Positions 1 to 5,439 of a stretch of 6,876 nucleotides of DNA are shown here, piece after piece (the stretch's first letter is position 1; each line of letters begins with the position of its first letter). A program made the translations under genes and the position numbers. Source of the stretch: Chitinophagaceae bacterium (GTDB taxonomy: Bacteria > Bacteroidota > Bacteroidia > Chitinophagales > Chitinophagaceae). The notes under the pieces were generated by a model, which saw only the letters and a program-made list of their open reading frames with translations, did not search any database and had not been told where the DNA came from. The stretch spans positions 1 through 6,876 of the forward strand of contig JAHEZA010000137.1 in assembly GCA_023251335.1 (NCBI GenBank), in the 5' to 3' direction.

Positions 1-154
1 GAGGATTCAGAAATCCCATTAACTCTACAAGTGCTTCAGCGTTTTTCTGGCGTTTTCCCCTGTCCTCCAGCGTCAACACATATTCCGCCATTTTCTGGAT
101 GTGGCGCCCGTATTCTCTTATGGTAAGATGATTACGGGTTGTATTGTATTCCAT
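1..154 (-). CDS. DUF4290 domain protein, N-terminal part (runs off the left edge)
   Basis: This is the N-terminal part (51 codons visible) of a gene transcribed leftward and cut by the window edge. The reading begins MEYNTTRNHLTIREYGRHIQ and continues with a run like EDRGKRQKNAEALVELMGFLNP. I recognise this as the start of the DUF4290 family, a Bacteroidota protein of about 200 residues with no established function. I chose the ATG at 154 because family members normally begin with MEYNTTR. A second reason is that the TAnnTTTG box at 184-177 would place the transcript start near 170, too late for the in-frame ATG at 172. Using the ATG at 172 would add six residues (MKNVEN). From memory, this family often lies beside murA, but that neighbour would be outside the window. 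Family assignment is fairly sure; function is unknown. Confidence 0.8.
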   Translation of the reverse strand, partial: MEYNTTRNHLTIREYGRHIQKMAEYVLTLEDRGKRQKNAEALVELMGFLNP

Positions 155-176
155 GTTTTCAACATTTTTCATCTGG

Positions 177-208
177 CAAATGTATAAATAATAAAATTAG
201 GTTCTAAA
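177..208 (-). promoter_or_regulatory. Bacteroidota-type promoter for the DUF4290 gene
   Basis: Read on the minus strand, TACATTTG at 184-177 is an exact match to the Bacteroidota -7 consensus TAnnTTTG. TTTA at 208-205, 20 nt upstream, is a three-of-four match to the -33 element TTTG. Transcription would begin around 170-172, about 17 nt before the preferred start codon at 154. This gives the DUF4290 gene its own promoter, separate from the vanZ gene upstream. The prediction is by consensus only. Confidence 0.5.
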
Positions 209-335
209 TATGTTGTGAAAAAAATAGAAGAAGGGCCTTGTGTTTTCCACGTTTTAGGGATTTGTTAGCTTAAATCCTTATTGGGACAATTACTTAAAAA
301 AGTTAACAGGTTTTTTGCTGAATAAAAAATCTCCT

Positions 336-767
336 TTAAGGTTGTTTTACTGTATTTATTGCCGCCCTCTTTTCAAAATATTTCAAAATCTTTACACAGA
401 GCCAATAAACTATCAGCACACCGGCGCTATCAGCGGCCCAGTCCAGCAAATCAAAATCGCGGCTTGGTATAAAAAACTTTTGGATAAACTCTACGGTAAT
501 TCCCCACACAATCGCCGCCAGCGAAAGTCTTCTTAAAAAATTTATTTTTTGTTGATGGGAAATATCGGATTTAAAATATGGCATGAAAAAGAAAAACGTA
601 AGTCCGCCAAACAAACCGGCATGAACTAGTTTATCAAAATTGGGAAGACCATCGAGCCAGCCCACCTTAGGAATGTCGCTGCCGGGCAATAGTGTCAGCG
701 TCGCCACAATAAAAAACCAGGCGATGCCTGGCAAAAACATTTTGAAGGAAATCTTTTGCTTTTCCAT
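336..767 (-). CDS. VanZ-like family membrane protein
   Basis: A 143-residue inner-membrane protein with four predicted membrane segments, at roughly residues 10-28, 48-64, 80-98 and 112-130. Two family signatures are visible. The first is DKLVHAG at 45-51, at the start of the second segment. The second is the acidic/basic run between segments three and four: E93, then R103, D106, D109 and D113, followed by A115-G116. This is the pattern of the VanZ-like fold named after the teicoplanin-resistance protein VanZ. Most chromosomal members are uncharacterised, and nothing here suggests antibiotic resistance. The length is typical of short single-domain members. The gene begins 9 nt after the gcvH stop, so it is almost certainly co-transcribed with gcvH. 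The gene ends in TAA, and I see no convincing hairpin terminator in the 163 nt that follow. Fold assignment is good; biochemical role is unknown. Confidence 0.85.
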   Translation of the reverse strand: MEKQKISFKMFLPGIAWFFIVATLTLLPGSDIPKVGWLDGLPNFDKLVHAGLFGGLTFFFFMPYFKSDISHQQKINFLRRLSLAAIVWGITVEFIQKFFIPSRDFDLLDWAADSAGVLIVYWLCVKILKYFEKRAAINTVKQP

Positions 768-776
768 TTATTAAAA

Positions 777-1154
777 CTATGAAACCAGCTTCTGATAAGC
801 TTCTACATCCATAAGATTGTTAATGTCATCCTTATTATCCACTTTCATTTTCACCATCCAGCCATCACCGTATGGGTCCGAATTTACTTTTTCAGGTTGG
901 TTCTCCAGGATGGGGTTTATTTCCGTCACAGTGCCCGCAACCGGCAAGAAAAGATCGCTTACGGTTTTTACTGCTTCTACGGTTCCAAAAACGGCGTCTG
1001 CTTCCAGCGCTTTTCCTTTGGTATTGATATCCACGTATACGATATCGCCCAGCTCACTTTGTGCAAAGTCGGAAATGCCAATGGTAGCTATGTCGCCATC
1101 AATAGAAATCCACTCGTGGTCTTTGGTATATTTTAAATTGGAAGGAAAATTCAT
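777..1154 (-). CDS. gcvH: Glycine cleavage system H protein
   Basis: GcvH is the lipoyl-carrying shuttle protein of the glycine cleavage system. Its lipoyl arm takes the aminomethyl group from GcvP to GcvT and is reoxidised by the L protein, in the cytoplasm. The 125-residue length is normal. The N-terminus carries the usual KYTKDHEW run (residues 8-15). The lipoylation site is K63 within VEAVKTVSDL, in the expected hairpin after FGTVE. The C-terminal part keeps the NSDPYGDGWMVKMK segment typical of the family. gcvP and gcvT are not in the window, and scattered gcv genes are common in this phylum. The gene lies 46 nt after the cyclophilin gene and 9 nt before vanZ. It could be read from the upstream cyclophilin transcript or from a weak promoter in the 46-nt gap. 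Confidence 0.97.
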   Translation of the reverse strand: MNFPSNLKYTKDHEWISIDGDIATIGISDFAQSELGDIVYVDINTKGKALEADAVFGTVEAVKTVSDLFLPVAGTVTEINPILENQPEKVNSDPYGDGWMVKMKVDNKDDINNLMDVEAYQKLVS

Positions 1155-1187
1155 GGCCTTTTTGTTTTAATCTTAATGAATGAAGCG

Positions 1188-1195
1188 CAAATTAA
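1188..1195 (-). promoter_or_regulatory. Possible weak -7 element for gcvH-vanZ
   Basis: TTAATTTG, read on the minus strand in the 46-nt gap before gcvH, matches seven of eight positions of TAnnTTTG. It would give a leader of about 30 nt. I see no TTG or TTTG at the right distance upstream, where the sequence is already inside the cyclophilin gene. It could be chance in AT-rich DNA. Confidence 0.25.
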
Positions 1196-1200
1196 TATTT

Positions 1201-1896
1201 TTAAAGATACTTTCTGTATTCATTCTTTTTTAGTAATGTAATCTTCATTTTAATATCGTGCAAAGGCCTGTTGTTTTTATCTTTTGGTGCATTGGCTATT
1301 TTGTCTATCACATTCAGCCCGCTGATTACCTGCCCAAAAACAGTATAATTCATGTCAAGAAACGGAGCGCCACCAATTGTCTTGTAGACCTCCCGATGGC
1401 TTTCGGGAATTTTTATCTGAAAATGCTCTTCCATCCGGTTCATTTCTGCATCGGTAAAAGTTCTTCCTTCCACAATATAAAATTGGCAGGAACTGCTGGC
1501 CTTTTCAGGGTTCACATCGTTCGTTTCCCGGGCCATGGCCATCGCGCCTTTTTGATGAAAAATTGAAGTGTCAAATTCCGCGTGGATGGTATATTTTAAG
1601 CCGCCATTTCCGAGTTGTTGTTGTGGCTTAGCATTCCGGCTGTCGGGGTCGCCACCCTGTATCATAAATCCTTTTTCAACCCGATGAAACAAAAGCCCAT
1701 CGTAAAAATGCTTTTTTACCAGCTTCACAAAATTTTTGGTAGTCAGTGGTGTCTTGTTATAAAGCTTTGCAACCATTGTTCCTGAATCGGTTTCTATTTT
1801 CACATATTCATTTTGCGGCACAGTGCTTTTGTTACTTTTCAAGACATTGCACGACATTAAAAAAAAGAAAAAAACCAGGTAAAAAAAATTTTTCAT
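1201..1896 (-). CDS. Cyclophilin-type peptidyl-prolyl cis-trans isomerase, lipoprotein
   Basis: A 231-residue prolyl isomerase predicted to act outside the cytoplasm. Residues 1-16 form a lipoprotein signal: Lys2, a Phe/Leu-rich core, then the lipobox LMSC with the lipidated cysteine at C16. The residues after it (NVLKSN) contain no acidic surface-export tag, so a periplasm-facing anchor is more likely than surface display. The cyclophilin domain spans about 31-223. Active-site features are FHRV with catalytic R72, GFMIQGGD with F77, M78 and Q80, then GAMAMA (118-123) and CQFYIV (Q138, F139). The segment from about 144 to 183 (GRTFTDAEMNRMEEHF onward) is longer than in compact cyclophilins and is the insertion common in Bacteroidota members. 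VFGQV at 187-191 closes the fold. The position normally holding Trp or His near residue 182 is not obvious, so cyclosporin binding cannot be inferred. It starts 3 nt after the preceding gene stops, indicating one transcript. Confidence 0.93.
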   Translation of the reverse strand: MKNFFYLVFFFFLMSCNVLKSNKSTVPQNEYVKIETDSGTMVAKLYNKTPLTTKNFVKLVKKHFYDGLLFHRVEKGFMIQGGDPDSRNAKPQQQLGNGGLKYTIHAEFDTSIFHQKGAMAMARETNDVNPEKASSSCQFYIVEGRTFTDAEMNRMEEHFQIKIPESHREVYKTIGGAPFLDMNYTVFGQVISGLNVIDKIANAPKDKNNRPLHDIKMKITLLKKNEYRKYL

Positions 1897-1899
1897 AGT

Positions 1900-2265
1900 T
1901 CAAAAGTTTTTAAAAGGTTGTCCGATATTTTCAAAGTAAAGTAAAATATGGTCTTTTAAAAAATTTTCCTGCTCCATCATATTGTATTGAGGTAATTCTT
2001 TTAGTTGCACAAAATGTGGCCATCCGTCATCATCATGAGATTCCACTTCGTAGTAGCCACTTTGGCTTAGCAAGGTGCATACGGCCACATGCATCAAATC
2101 CTGTTTTTGTTCTTTATTAAATTTCTTCTTCGATTTAAAATTTCCCAGTTCCTGTATGCCTATCAAAAATAAAACCGCTTCCACGTCAGGCTTTTTCCCA
2201 AATTTTTCAACAAACTGTTCTTCCAGTTTCCACCAGCGTATTTGTATATCATCTTGTAAGTTCAT
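1900..2265 (-). CDS. Conserved small protein of unknown function
   Basis: A 121-residue soluble protein with no signal peptide and no membrane segment. I recognise it only as a conserved Bacteroidota hypothetical protein and cannot name a domain. Its visible features are an N-terminal helix-like stretch with two tryptophans (IRWWKLEEQF, 9-18), then VLFLIGIQELG (31-41). A basic run (KSKKKFNKEQKQD, 44-56) leads into LMHVAVCTLLSQSGYYEVES, with YY at 71-72. DDDGWPHF (78-85) follows, and the C-terminal end is acidic and aromatic (EQENFLKDHILLYFENI). The HxA...C (H59, C63) and GWPH residues are not arranged like a known metal site that I can identify. The ATG at 2265 is the only Met before residue 58, so the start is secure if the gene is real. 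The 3-nt gap to the cyclophilin gene implies translational coupling, and a shared role with it is inference only. Confidence 0.85.
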   Translation of the reverse strand: MNLQDDIQIRWWKLEEQFVEKFGKKPDVEAVLFLIGIQELGNFKSKKKFNKEQKQDLMHVAVCTLLSQSGYYEVESHDDDGWPHFVQLKELPQYNMMEQENFLKDHILLYFENIGQPFKNF

Positions 2266-2269
2266 GCTG

Positions 2270-2277
2270 CAAAAATA
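2270..2277 (-). promoter_or_regulatory. -7 element for the unknown-protein/cyclophilin transcript
   Basis: TATTTTTG on the minus strand exactly fits TAnnTTTG. Only 4 nt separate it from the ATG at 2265, so transcription would start at or within the start codon. No TTG is present 17-23 nt upstream. It is either a promoter giving a leaderless mRNA or a chance match. Confidence 0.4.
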
Positions 2278-2307
2278 GCTTTTTCGTTTATTTGTCTCTT
2301 TACTGTC

Positions 2308-2361
2308 CTCAAAATAATGGCGTGATGTGCCCTGAGAAGTCAGGCTCCGGCACTAATTGAG
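2308..2361. repeat. Nested GC-rich inverted repeat in the divergent spacer
   Basis: The core pairs GTGC (2327-2330) with GCAC (2350-2353) and CCTGA (2331-2335) with TCAGG (2340-2344). It has a GAAG loop and a five-base bulge (CTCCG) on the right side. CTCAA (2308-2312) can pair with TTGAG (2357-2361) around it. Alternatively, AATGGC (2316-2321) can pair with GCCATT (2373-2378). It is markedly more GC-rich than the flanks and is not followed by a T run on either strand, so it is not a terminator. It lies upstream of both predicted -7 elements. It could be an operator, a small RNA or a leftover of a longer spacer element. Confidence 0.5.
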
Positions 2362-2398
2362 AAATTTTATTGGCCATTCCCGATTCATTATTCACAAC

Positions 2399-2406
2399 TA
2401 TATTTG
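2399..2406 (+). promoter_or_regulatory. -7 element for serS
   Basis: TATATTTG exactly matches TAnnTTTG and ends 19 nt before the serS ATG. Transcription would begin near 2412, giving a leader of about 13 nt without a Shine-Dalgarno sequence. No good TTG or TTTG lies 17-23 nt upstream; the nearest, ATTG at 2369-2372, is too far. Confidence 0.5.
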
Positions 2407-2425
2407 CAAACAAAAATAAGAGCAG

Positions 2426-3694
2426 ATGTTGCAGGTAAATTTTATAAAGGCAAACAGGGAAGCCGTTTTAAAAGGATTGGCAAAAAAACATTTTGCTGAA
2501 ACTTCTTTGGTAGATACCATTATTTCTTTAGATGATGAAAGAAAAAAACTTCAGTTTGAACTGGACGAAAGGCAATCAAAAATAAATACCTTTTCCAAAG
2601 AAATCGGGCAGCTAATGGCAACCGGTGAAAAACGATTGGCAGAAGAAAAAAAACTCGAAGTAGCCAGCTTAAAAAGTTTTTTACAGCCGGTTAGTGAAAA
2701 ATTATCTGAGATTGAAAAAGACCTTCATGATACACTGGTAAAATTGCCCAATCTTCCACACTCTTCTGTCCCCATAGGAAAAACGCCCGAAGAAAATGAA
2801 ATCGTGAAAGAAGGTGGCCAAAAGCCATCGCTTTCTTATAAAGCTGTTCCGCATTGGGATCTGGCAAAAAAATATGACCTCATTAATTTTGAACTGGGAA
2901 ATAAAGTAACCGGCGCGGGGTTTCCTTTTTACAAGAATAAAGGTGCCAAATTGCAACGGGCACTAATTCAATATTTTCTTGATTATAATACAGCCGCAGG
3001 TTATACAGAATATGAACCGCCATTTATGGTAAACGAGGCCAGCGCTTTTGGCACCGGCCAGCTGCCGGATAAAGAAGACCAGATGTATCTCGCTACCGCA
3101 GATAATTTATTTTTAATTCCTACGGCTGAGGTGCCTCTTACCAATATTTATCGCGACGAAATAATTAAAGAAAATGAATTGCCGGTAAAGATGACGGGCT
3201 ACACACCGTGCTTTCGCCGCGAGGCAGGTAGCTATGGAAAAGATGTGCGCGGACTGAATCGGGTTCACCAGTTTGATAAAGTGGAACTGGTACAATTGGT
3301 GCATCCTGAAAAAAGCTATGAAGTGCTGGAAGAAATGGTGGTGCATGTAGAAAAATTATTGCAATCTCTACATCTTCCATATCGGATACTTCGTTTGTGT
3401 GGCGGCGACATGAGCTTTGCTTCAGCACTCACTTACGATTTTGAAGTGTATAGCGCTGCGCAGGAAAAGTGGCTCGAGGTAAGCTCAGTCAGTAACTTCG
3501 AAACTTTTCAAACCAACAGGATGAAGATTCGTTTTAAAGGCGCCGGGAAAACCCAATTGGTTCATTCTTTAAATGGCTCATCATTAGCGCTGCCGAGGAT
3601 TGTAGCCGCTTTATTGGAAAATAATCAAACAGCAGATGGTATCAAATTGCCGGAAGTATTATGGAAATATTTTGGAGAACAAAGTATCAAATAA
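2426..3694 (+). CDS. serS: Seryl-tRNA synthetase
   Basis: SerS charges tRNA-Ser with serine using ATP, in the cytoplasm, and is a class II synthetase. The 422 residues match the family's usual length. Residues 1-110 form the N-terminal tRNA-binding arm, a charged long coiled coil that turns near 60-75. The catalytic domain follows. FGTGQLP (208-214) and TAEVPLTN (233-240) build the serine pocket. Motif 2 is FRREAG (263-268) running into KDVRGLNRVHQFDKVE, with the ATP-contacting R264 and E266. GGDMSFASALTYDFEVY (326-342) precedes SNFETFQTNR (356-365). Motif 3 is NGSSLALPR (383-391), ending in R391. All key residues are present and the gene is intact. The start is secure because MLQVNFI is the standard N-terminus. 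It stands alone, divergent from the unknown-protein gene and convergent with rpiB. Confidence 0.98.
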   Translation: MLQVNFIKANREAVLKGLAKKHFAETSLVDTIISLDDERKKLQFELDERQSKINTFSKEIGQLMATGEKRLAEEKKLEVASLKSFLQPVSEKLSEIEKDLHDTLVKLPNLPHSSVPIGKTPEENEIVKEGGQKPSLSYKAVPHWDLAKKYDLINFELGNKVTGAGFPFYKNKGAKLQRALIQYFLDYNTAAGYTEYEPPFMVNEASAFGTGQLPDKEDQMYLATADNLFLIPTAEVPLTNIYRDEIIKENELPVKMTGYTPCFRREAGSYGKDVRGLNRVHQFDKVELVQLVHPEKSYEVLEEMVVHVEKLLQSLHLPYRILRLCGGDMSFASALTYDFEVYSAAQEKWLEVSSVSNFETFQTNRMKIRFKGAGKTQLVHSLNGSSLALPRIVAALLENNQTADGIKLPEVLWKYFGEQSIK

Positions 3695-3745
3695 CCTGAT
3701 TCTGAAAAATTGTAGATAAGGGAATGGAACAGGAAAAAAAAATTC

Positions 3746-4198
3746 TTAACTGCATGAAATCTTTTTCACCCTGTTTTGGTGACGGCCGCCTTCAAAATCA
3801 GTATGGATAAATACTTCAATCATTTTTTCAACTAAATTTTCTCTGACAAAACGCGCCGGTATGCAGATAATATTTGCATCATTGTGTTTACGCGCCAGGC
3901 CGGCTAACTCTTCTCCCCAGCAAATAGCAGCACGGATATGTTGGTGTTTGTTTGCTGTGATAGCAACGCCATTGCCGCTACCGCAAACCAAAATGCCAAA
4001 TGCCGCTTCCTTATTTTCTACCGCCTCCGCCACAGGATGCGCGAAATCAGGATAATCTACTGAATCCGCGGAGTAAGTGCCGAAGTCCTTCCAGCTTACA
4101 TTTTTACCATCAAGAAATGAGATAATGGCTTCTTTATAATCAAAGCCTGCGTGGTCGCAGCCAATAGCTACCGGAAGTGATAAGTTAAAAGGGGACAT
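3746..4198 (-). CDS. rpiB: Ribose-5-phosphate isomerase B
   Basis: RpiB interconverts ribose 5-phosphate and ribulose 5-phosphate in the non-oxidative pentose phosphate pathway, in the cytoplasm. The 150-residue length fits the RpiB/LacAB family. Visible signatures are IGCDHAGFDYKE (12-23, with D15 and H16), DYPDFAHPVA (49-58), and the active-site cysteine C72 in GILVCGSGNGVAI. Next come R89 in HIRAA and ARKHNDANI with H105, and the phosphate-binding basic end EGGRHQNRVKKI (R139, H140, R143). The serine at 74 and asparagine at 76 of the CGSGNG loop are common in RpiB. The gene starts with MSPFNLSLPVAIG, a few residues longer than compact homologues, and no later Met is available before the domain. 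TATCTTTA at 4227-4220, one base from TAnnTTTG, is a weak promoter candidate. It converges with serS across 51 nt. Confidence 0.97.
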   Translation of the reverse strand: MSPFNLSLPVAIGCDHAGFDYKEAIISFLDGKNVSWKDFGTYSADSVDYPDFAHPVAEAVENKEAAFGILVCGSGNGVAITANKHQHIRAAICWGEELAGLARKHNDANIICIPARFVRENLVEKMIEVFIHTDFEGGRHQNRVKKISCS

Positions 4199-4424
4199 GG
4201 TAGAATATTTTAATTGACGTAAAGATAAAACAATGAATTTTTATTTTGGAGCTATTAACAGTTGATGAATGAAAATATTCAAAATAAGTTGTTTTACTGC
4301 GAGGAATTCAGGTCGGTAAAAAAATGTGAATTGAATCTATTTTTTTTCATCCGAAAAAAAGTTTCTCTTACCTTTCAGCTTATCTTAAATTTTCAAGCTT
4401 TAATTTTATCTCAAAATATATTTT

Positions 4425-5174
4425 ATGAAAATGATTGAAAATAAAGTGGCCATTGTAACGGGTGGAAGCCGTGGAATAGGGGAAGCCGTTGCGTTGAAGC
4501 TTGCTGAAAACGGCGCCCACATTGCTTTCTCCTACATAAGCAGCGACGAAAAAGCAAAGGCGCTGGAAGAAAAACTAAAGTTGTTTGGGGTAAAGGCCAA
4601 AGCCTTCAAAAGCAATGCGGCTGACTTTTCCGATTGTGAAAGCATGGTGAATGATGTGATAAAAGAAATGGGCACAATAGATATTTTGGTCAATAATGCC
4701 GGTATTTCAAAAGATAATTTGTTGTTGCGGATGACGCCGGAGCAATGGAATGAAGTAATCAATACCAATCTTTCGAGCGTATATAATATGACCAAAATGG
4801 TAATAAGACCCATGATGAAAGCGCGCAGCGGAAGCATTATCAACATGAGTTCTATTATAGGAATGAGAGGCAATGCAGGCCAAAGCAGCTATGCAGCCAG
4901 CAAGGCAGGTATTATTGGGTTTACAAAATCCATCGCCGCTGAATTGGGAAGCAGGAATATCCGTTGCAATGCCATCGCGCCCGGATTCGTAGAAACCGAT
5001 ATGACACATTATTTAAAGGAAGGCGAGGCAGCAAAATCATTTTTAGAAAAAATACCTTTGGGGCGTTTTGGAAGTGCAGAAGAAATTGCGAATGTTACGC
5101 TTTTCCTTGCCAGCGAAATGAGTTCGTATATCACAGGGCAAGTAATCAGCACTTGTGGTGGATTGAATATGTAA
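4425..5174 (+). CDS. fabG: 3-oxoacyl-[acyl-carrier-protein] reductase
   Basis: FabG is a short-chain dehydrogenase that reduces 3-oxoacyl-ACP to 3-hydroxyacyl-ACP with NADPH in each round of type II fatty-acid synthesis. The 249 residues are the normal length. The cofactor-binding TGGSRGIG lies at 12-19, with R16 favouring NADPH. NNAG is at 90-93 and the structural Asn at N115. The catalytic triad is S143 (in INMSSIIG), Y156 and K160 (YAASK). PGFVETDM at 186-193 and the closing GG (245-246) of the dinucleotide fold are also present. An in-frame ATG at 4431 would remove two residues; I kept 4425, which matches the family's usual lead before the first strand. No other fab gene is adjacent. Some SDR enzymes with this motif set act on other substrates, but the overall match to FabG is strong. 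I see no clear promoter or terminator for it. Confidence 0.93.
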   Translation: MKMIENKVAIVTGGSRGIGEAVALKLAENGAHIAFSYISSDEKAKALEEKLKLFGVKAKAFKSNAADFSDCESMVNDVIKEMGTIDILVNNAGISKDNLLLRMTPEQWNEVINTNLSSVYNMTKMVIRPMMKARSGSIINMSSIIGMRGNAGQSSYAASKAGIIGFTKSIAAELGSRNIRCNAIAPGFVETDMTHYLKEGEAAKSFLEKIPLGRFGSAEEIANVTLFLASEMSSYITGQVISTCGGLNM

Positions 5175-5273
5175 GGTATTACACCGCGCATTTTAATTAG
5201 AATAAAAAAACGTTTAACCATGACAGTTCTTCATAACATCGGTAGTTTTCTCTGGAGAATATTCAAATCTATT

Positions 5274-5308
5274 TTTGTGAGAGAAAAAGATTGCTGTAAA
5301 TAATTTTG
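5274..5308 (+). promoter_or_regulatory. Candidate distal promoter of the antiporter gene
   Basis: TTTG at 5274-5277 and an exact TAnnTTTG match, TAATTTTG, at 5301-5308 are 23 nt apart, the upper end of the accepted spacing. Transcription would begin near 5314 and give the antiporter a leader of about 125 nt. The AT-rich context makes a chance match possible. Confidence 0.35.
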
Positions 5309-5388
5309 TTTTTAGCATCCGGGCTTATATGGGTTCCAATAAATAGAAATGCACTTTATTTGTTGATTTACTGTGAGGTATTTTAAAT

Positions 5389-5421
5389 TTTGAACGAACC
5401 GGTTTCTCATTAGTTATTTTG
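5389..5421 (+). promoter_or_regulatory. Candidate proximal promoter of the antiporter gene
   Basis: TTTG at 5389-5392 is followed after 21 nt by TTATTTTG at 5414-5421, which matches TAnnTTTG at seven of eight positions. The start of transcription would be near 5427, about 13 nt before the ATG. The perfect 8-nt palindrome AACCGGTT (5397-5404) sits between the two elements, where a bound repressor would block transcription. Confidence 0.4.
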
Positions 5422-5439
5422 TTTACTTAAAAAGATTAA

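Noticed and set aside
214..277. Possible terminator for vanZ: GGATTT/AAATCC (258-263, 272-277) and the AAGGGCCTT near-palindrome followed by a T run on the minus strand
   Set aside because: The first stem has no T tract after it. The second has almost no room for a loop. Neither is a convincing intrinsic terminator.
336..767. VanZ similarity read as a glycopeptide-resistance gene
   Set aside because: There are no vanA/H/X or regulatory genes nearby. VanZ-like proteins are widespread chromosomal membrane proteins, and Gram-negative cells do not normally need this resistance.
3695..3733. CCTG...CAGG inverted repeat between the convergent serS and rpiB ends, considered as a shared terminator
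   Set aside because: The stem is only four clean pairs plus a mismatched extension, with a loop of about 30 nt. The adjacent A run sits on the wrong side to act as a T tract for serS, and for rpiB it precedes the stem.
4369..4408. TACCTTTC (4369-4376) and TAATTTTA (4401-4408) as fabG -7 elements
   Set aside because: Each misses one consensus base and neither has a TTG or TTTG at 17-23 nt upstream. In such AT-rich sequence these are weak matches.
4265..4438. 57-codon plus-strand ORF (begins MNENIQNKLFYCEEF) in the rpiB/fabG spacer, overlapping the fabG start by 14 nt
   Set aside because: Its second half is dominated by Phe, Leu, Ile and Asn from AT-rich DNA, it resembles no protein I know, and it runs through the likely fabG promoter region. 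It looks like chance.
5339..5360. AATAAA/TTTATT hairpin as a fabG terminator or leader switch
   Set aside because: It is six A-T pairs with an 11-nt loop and no T tract, too weak to claim.
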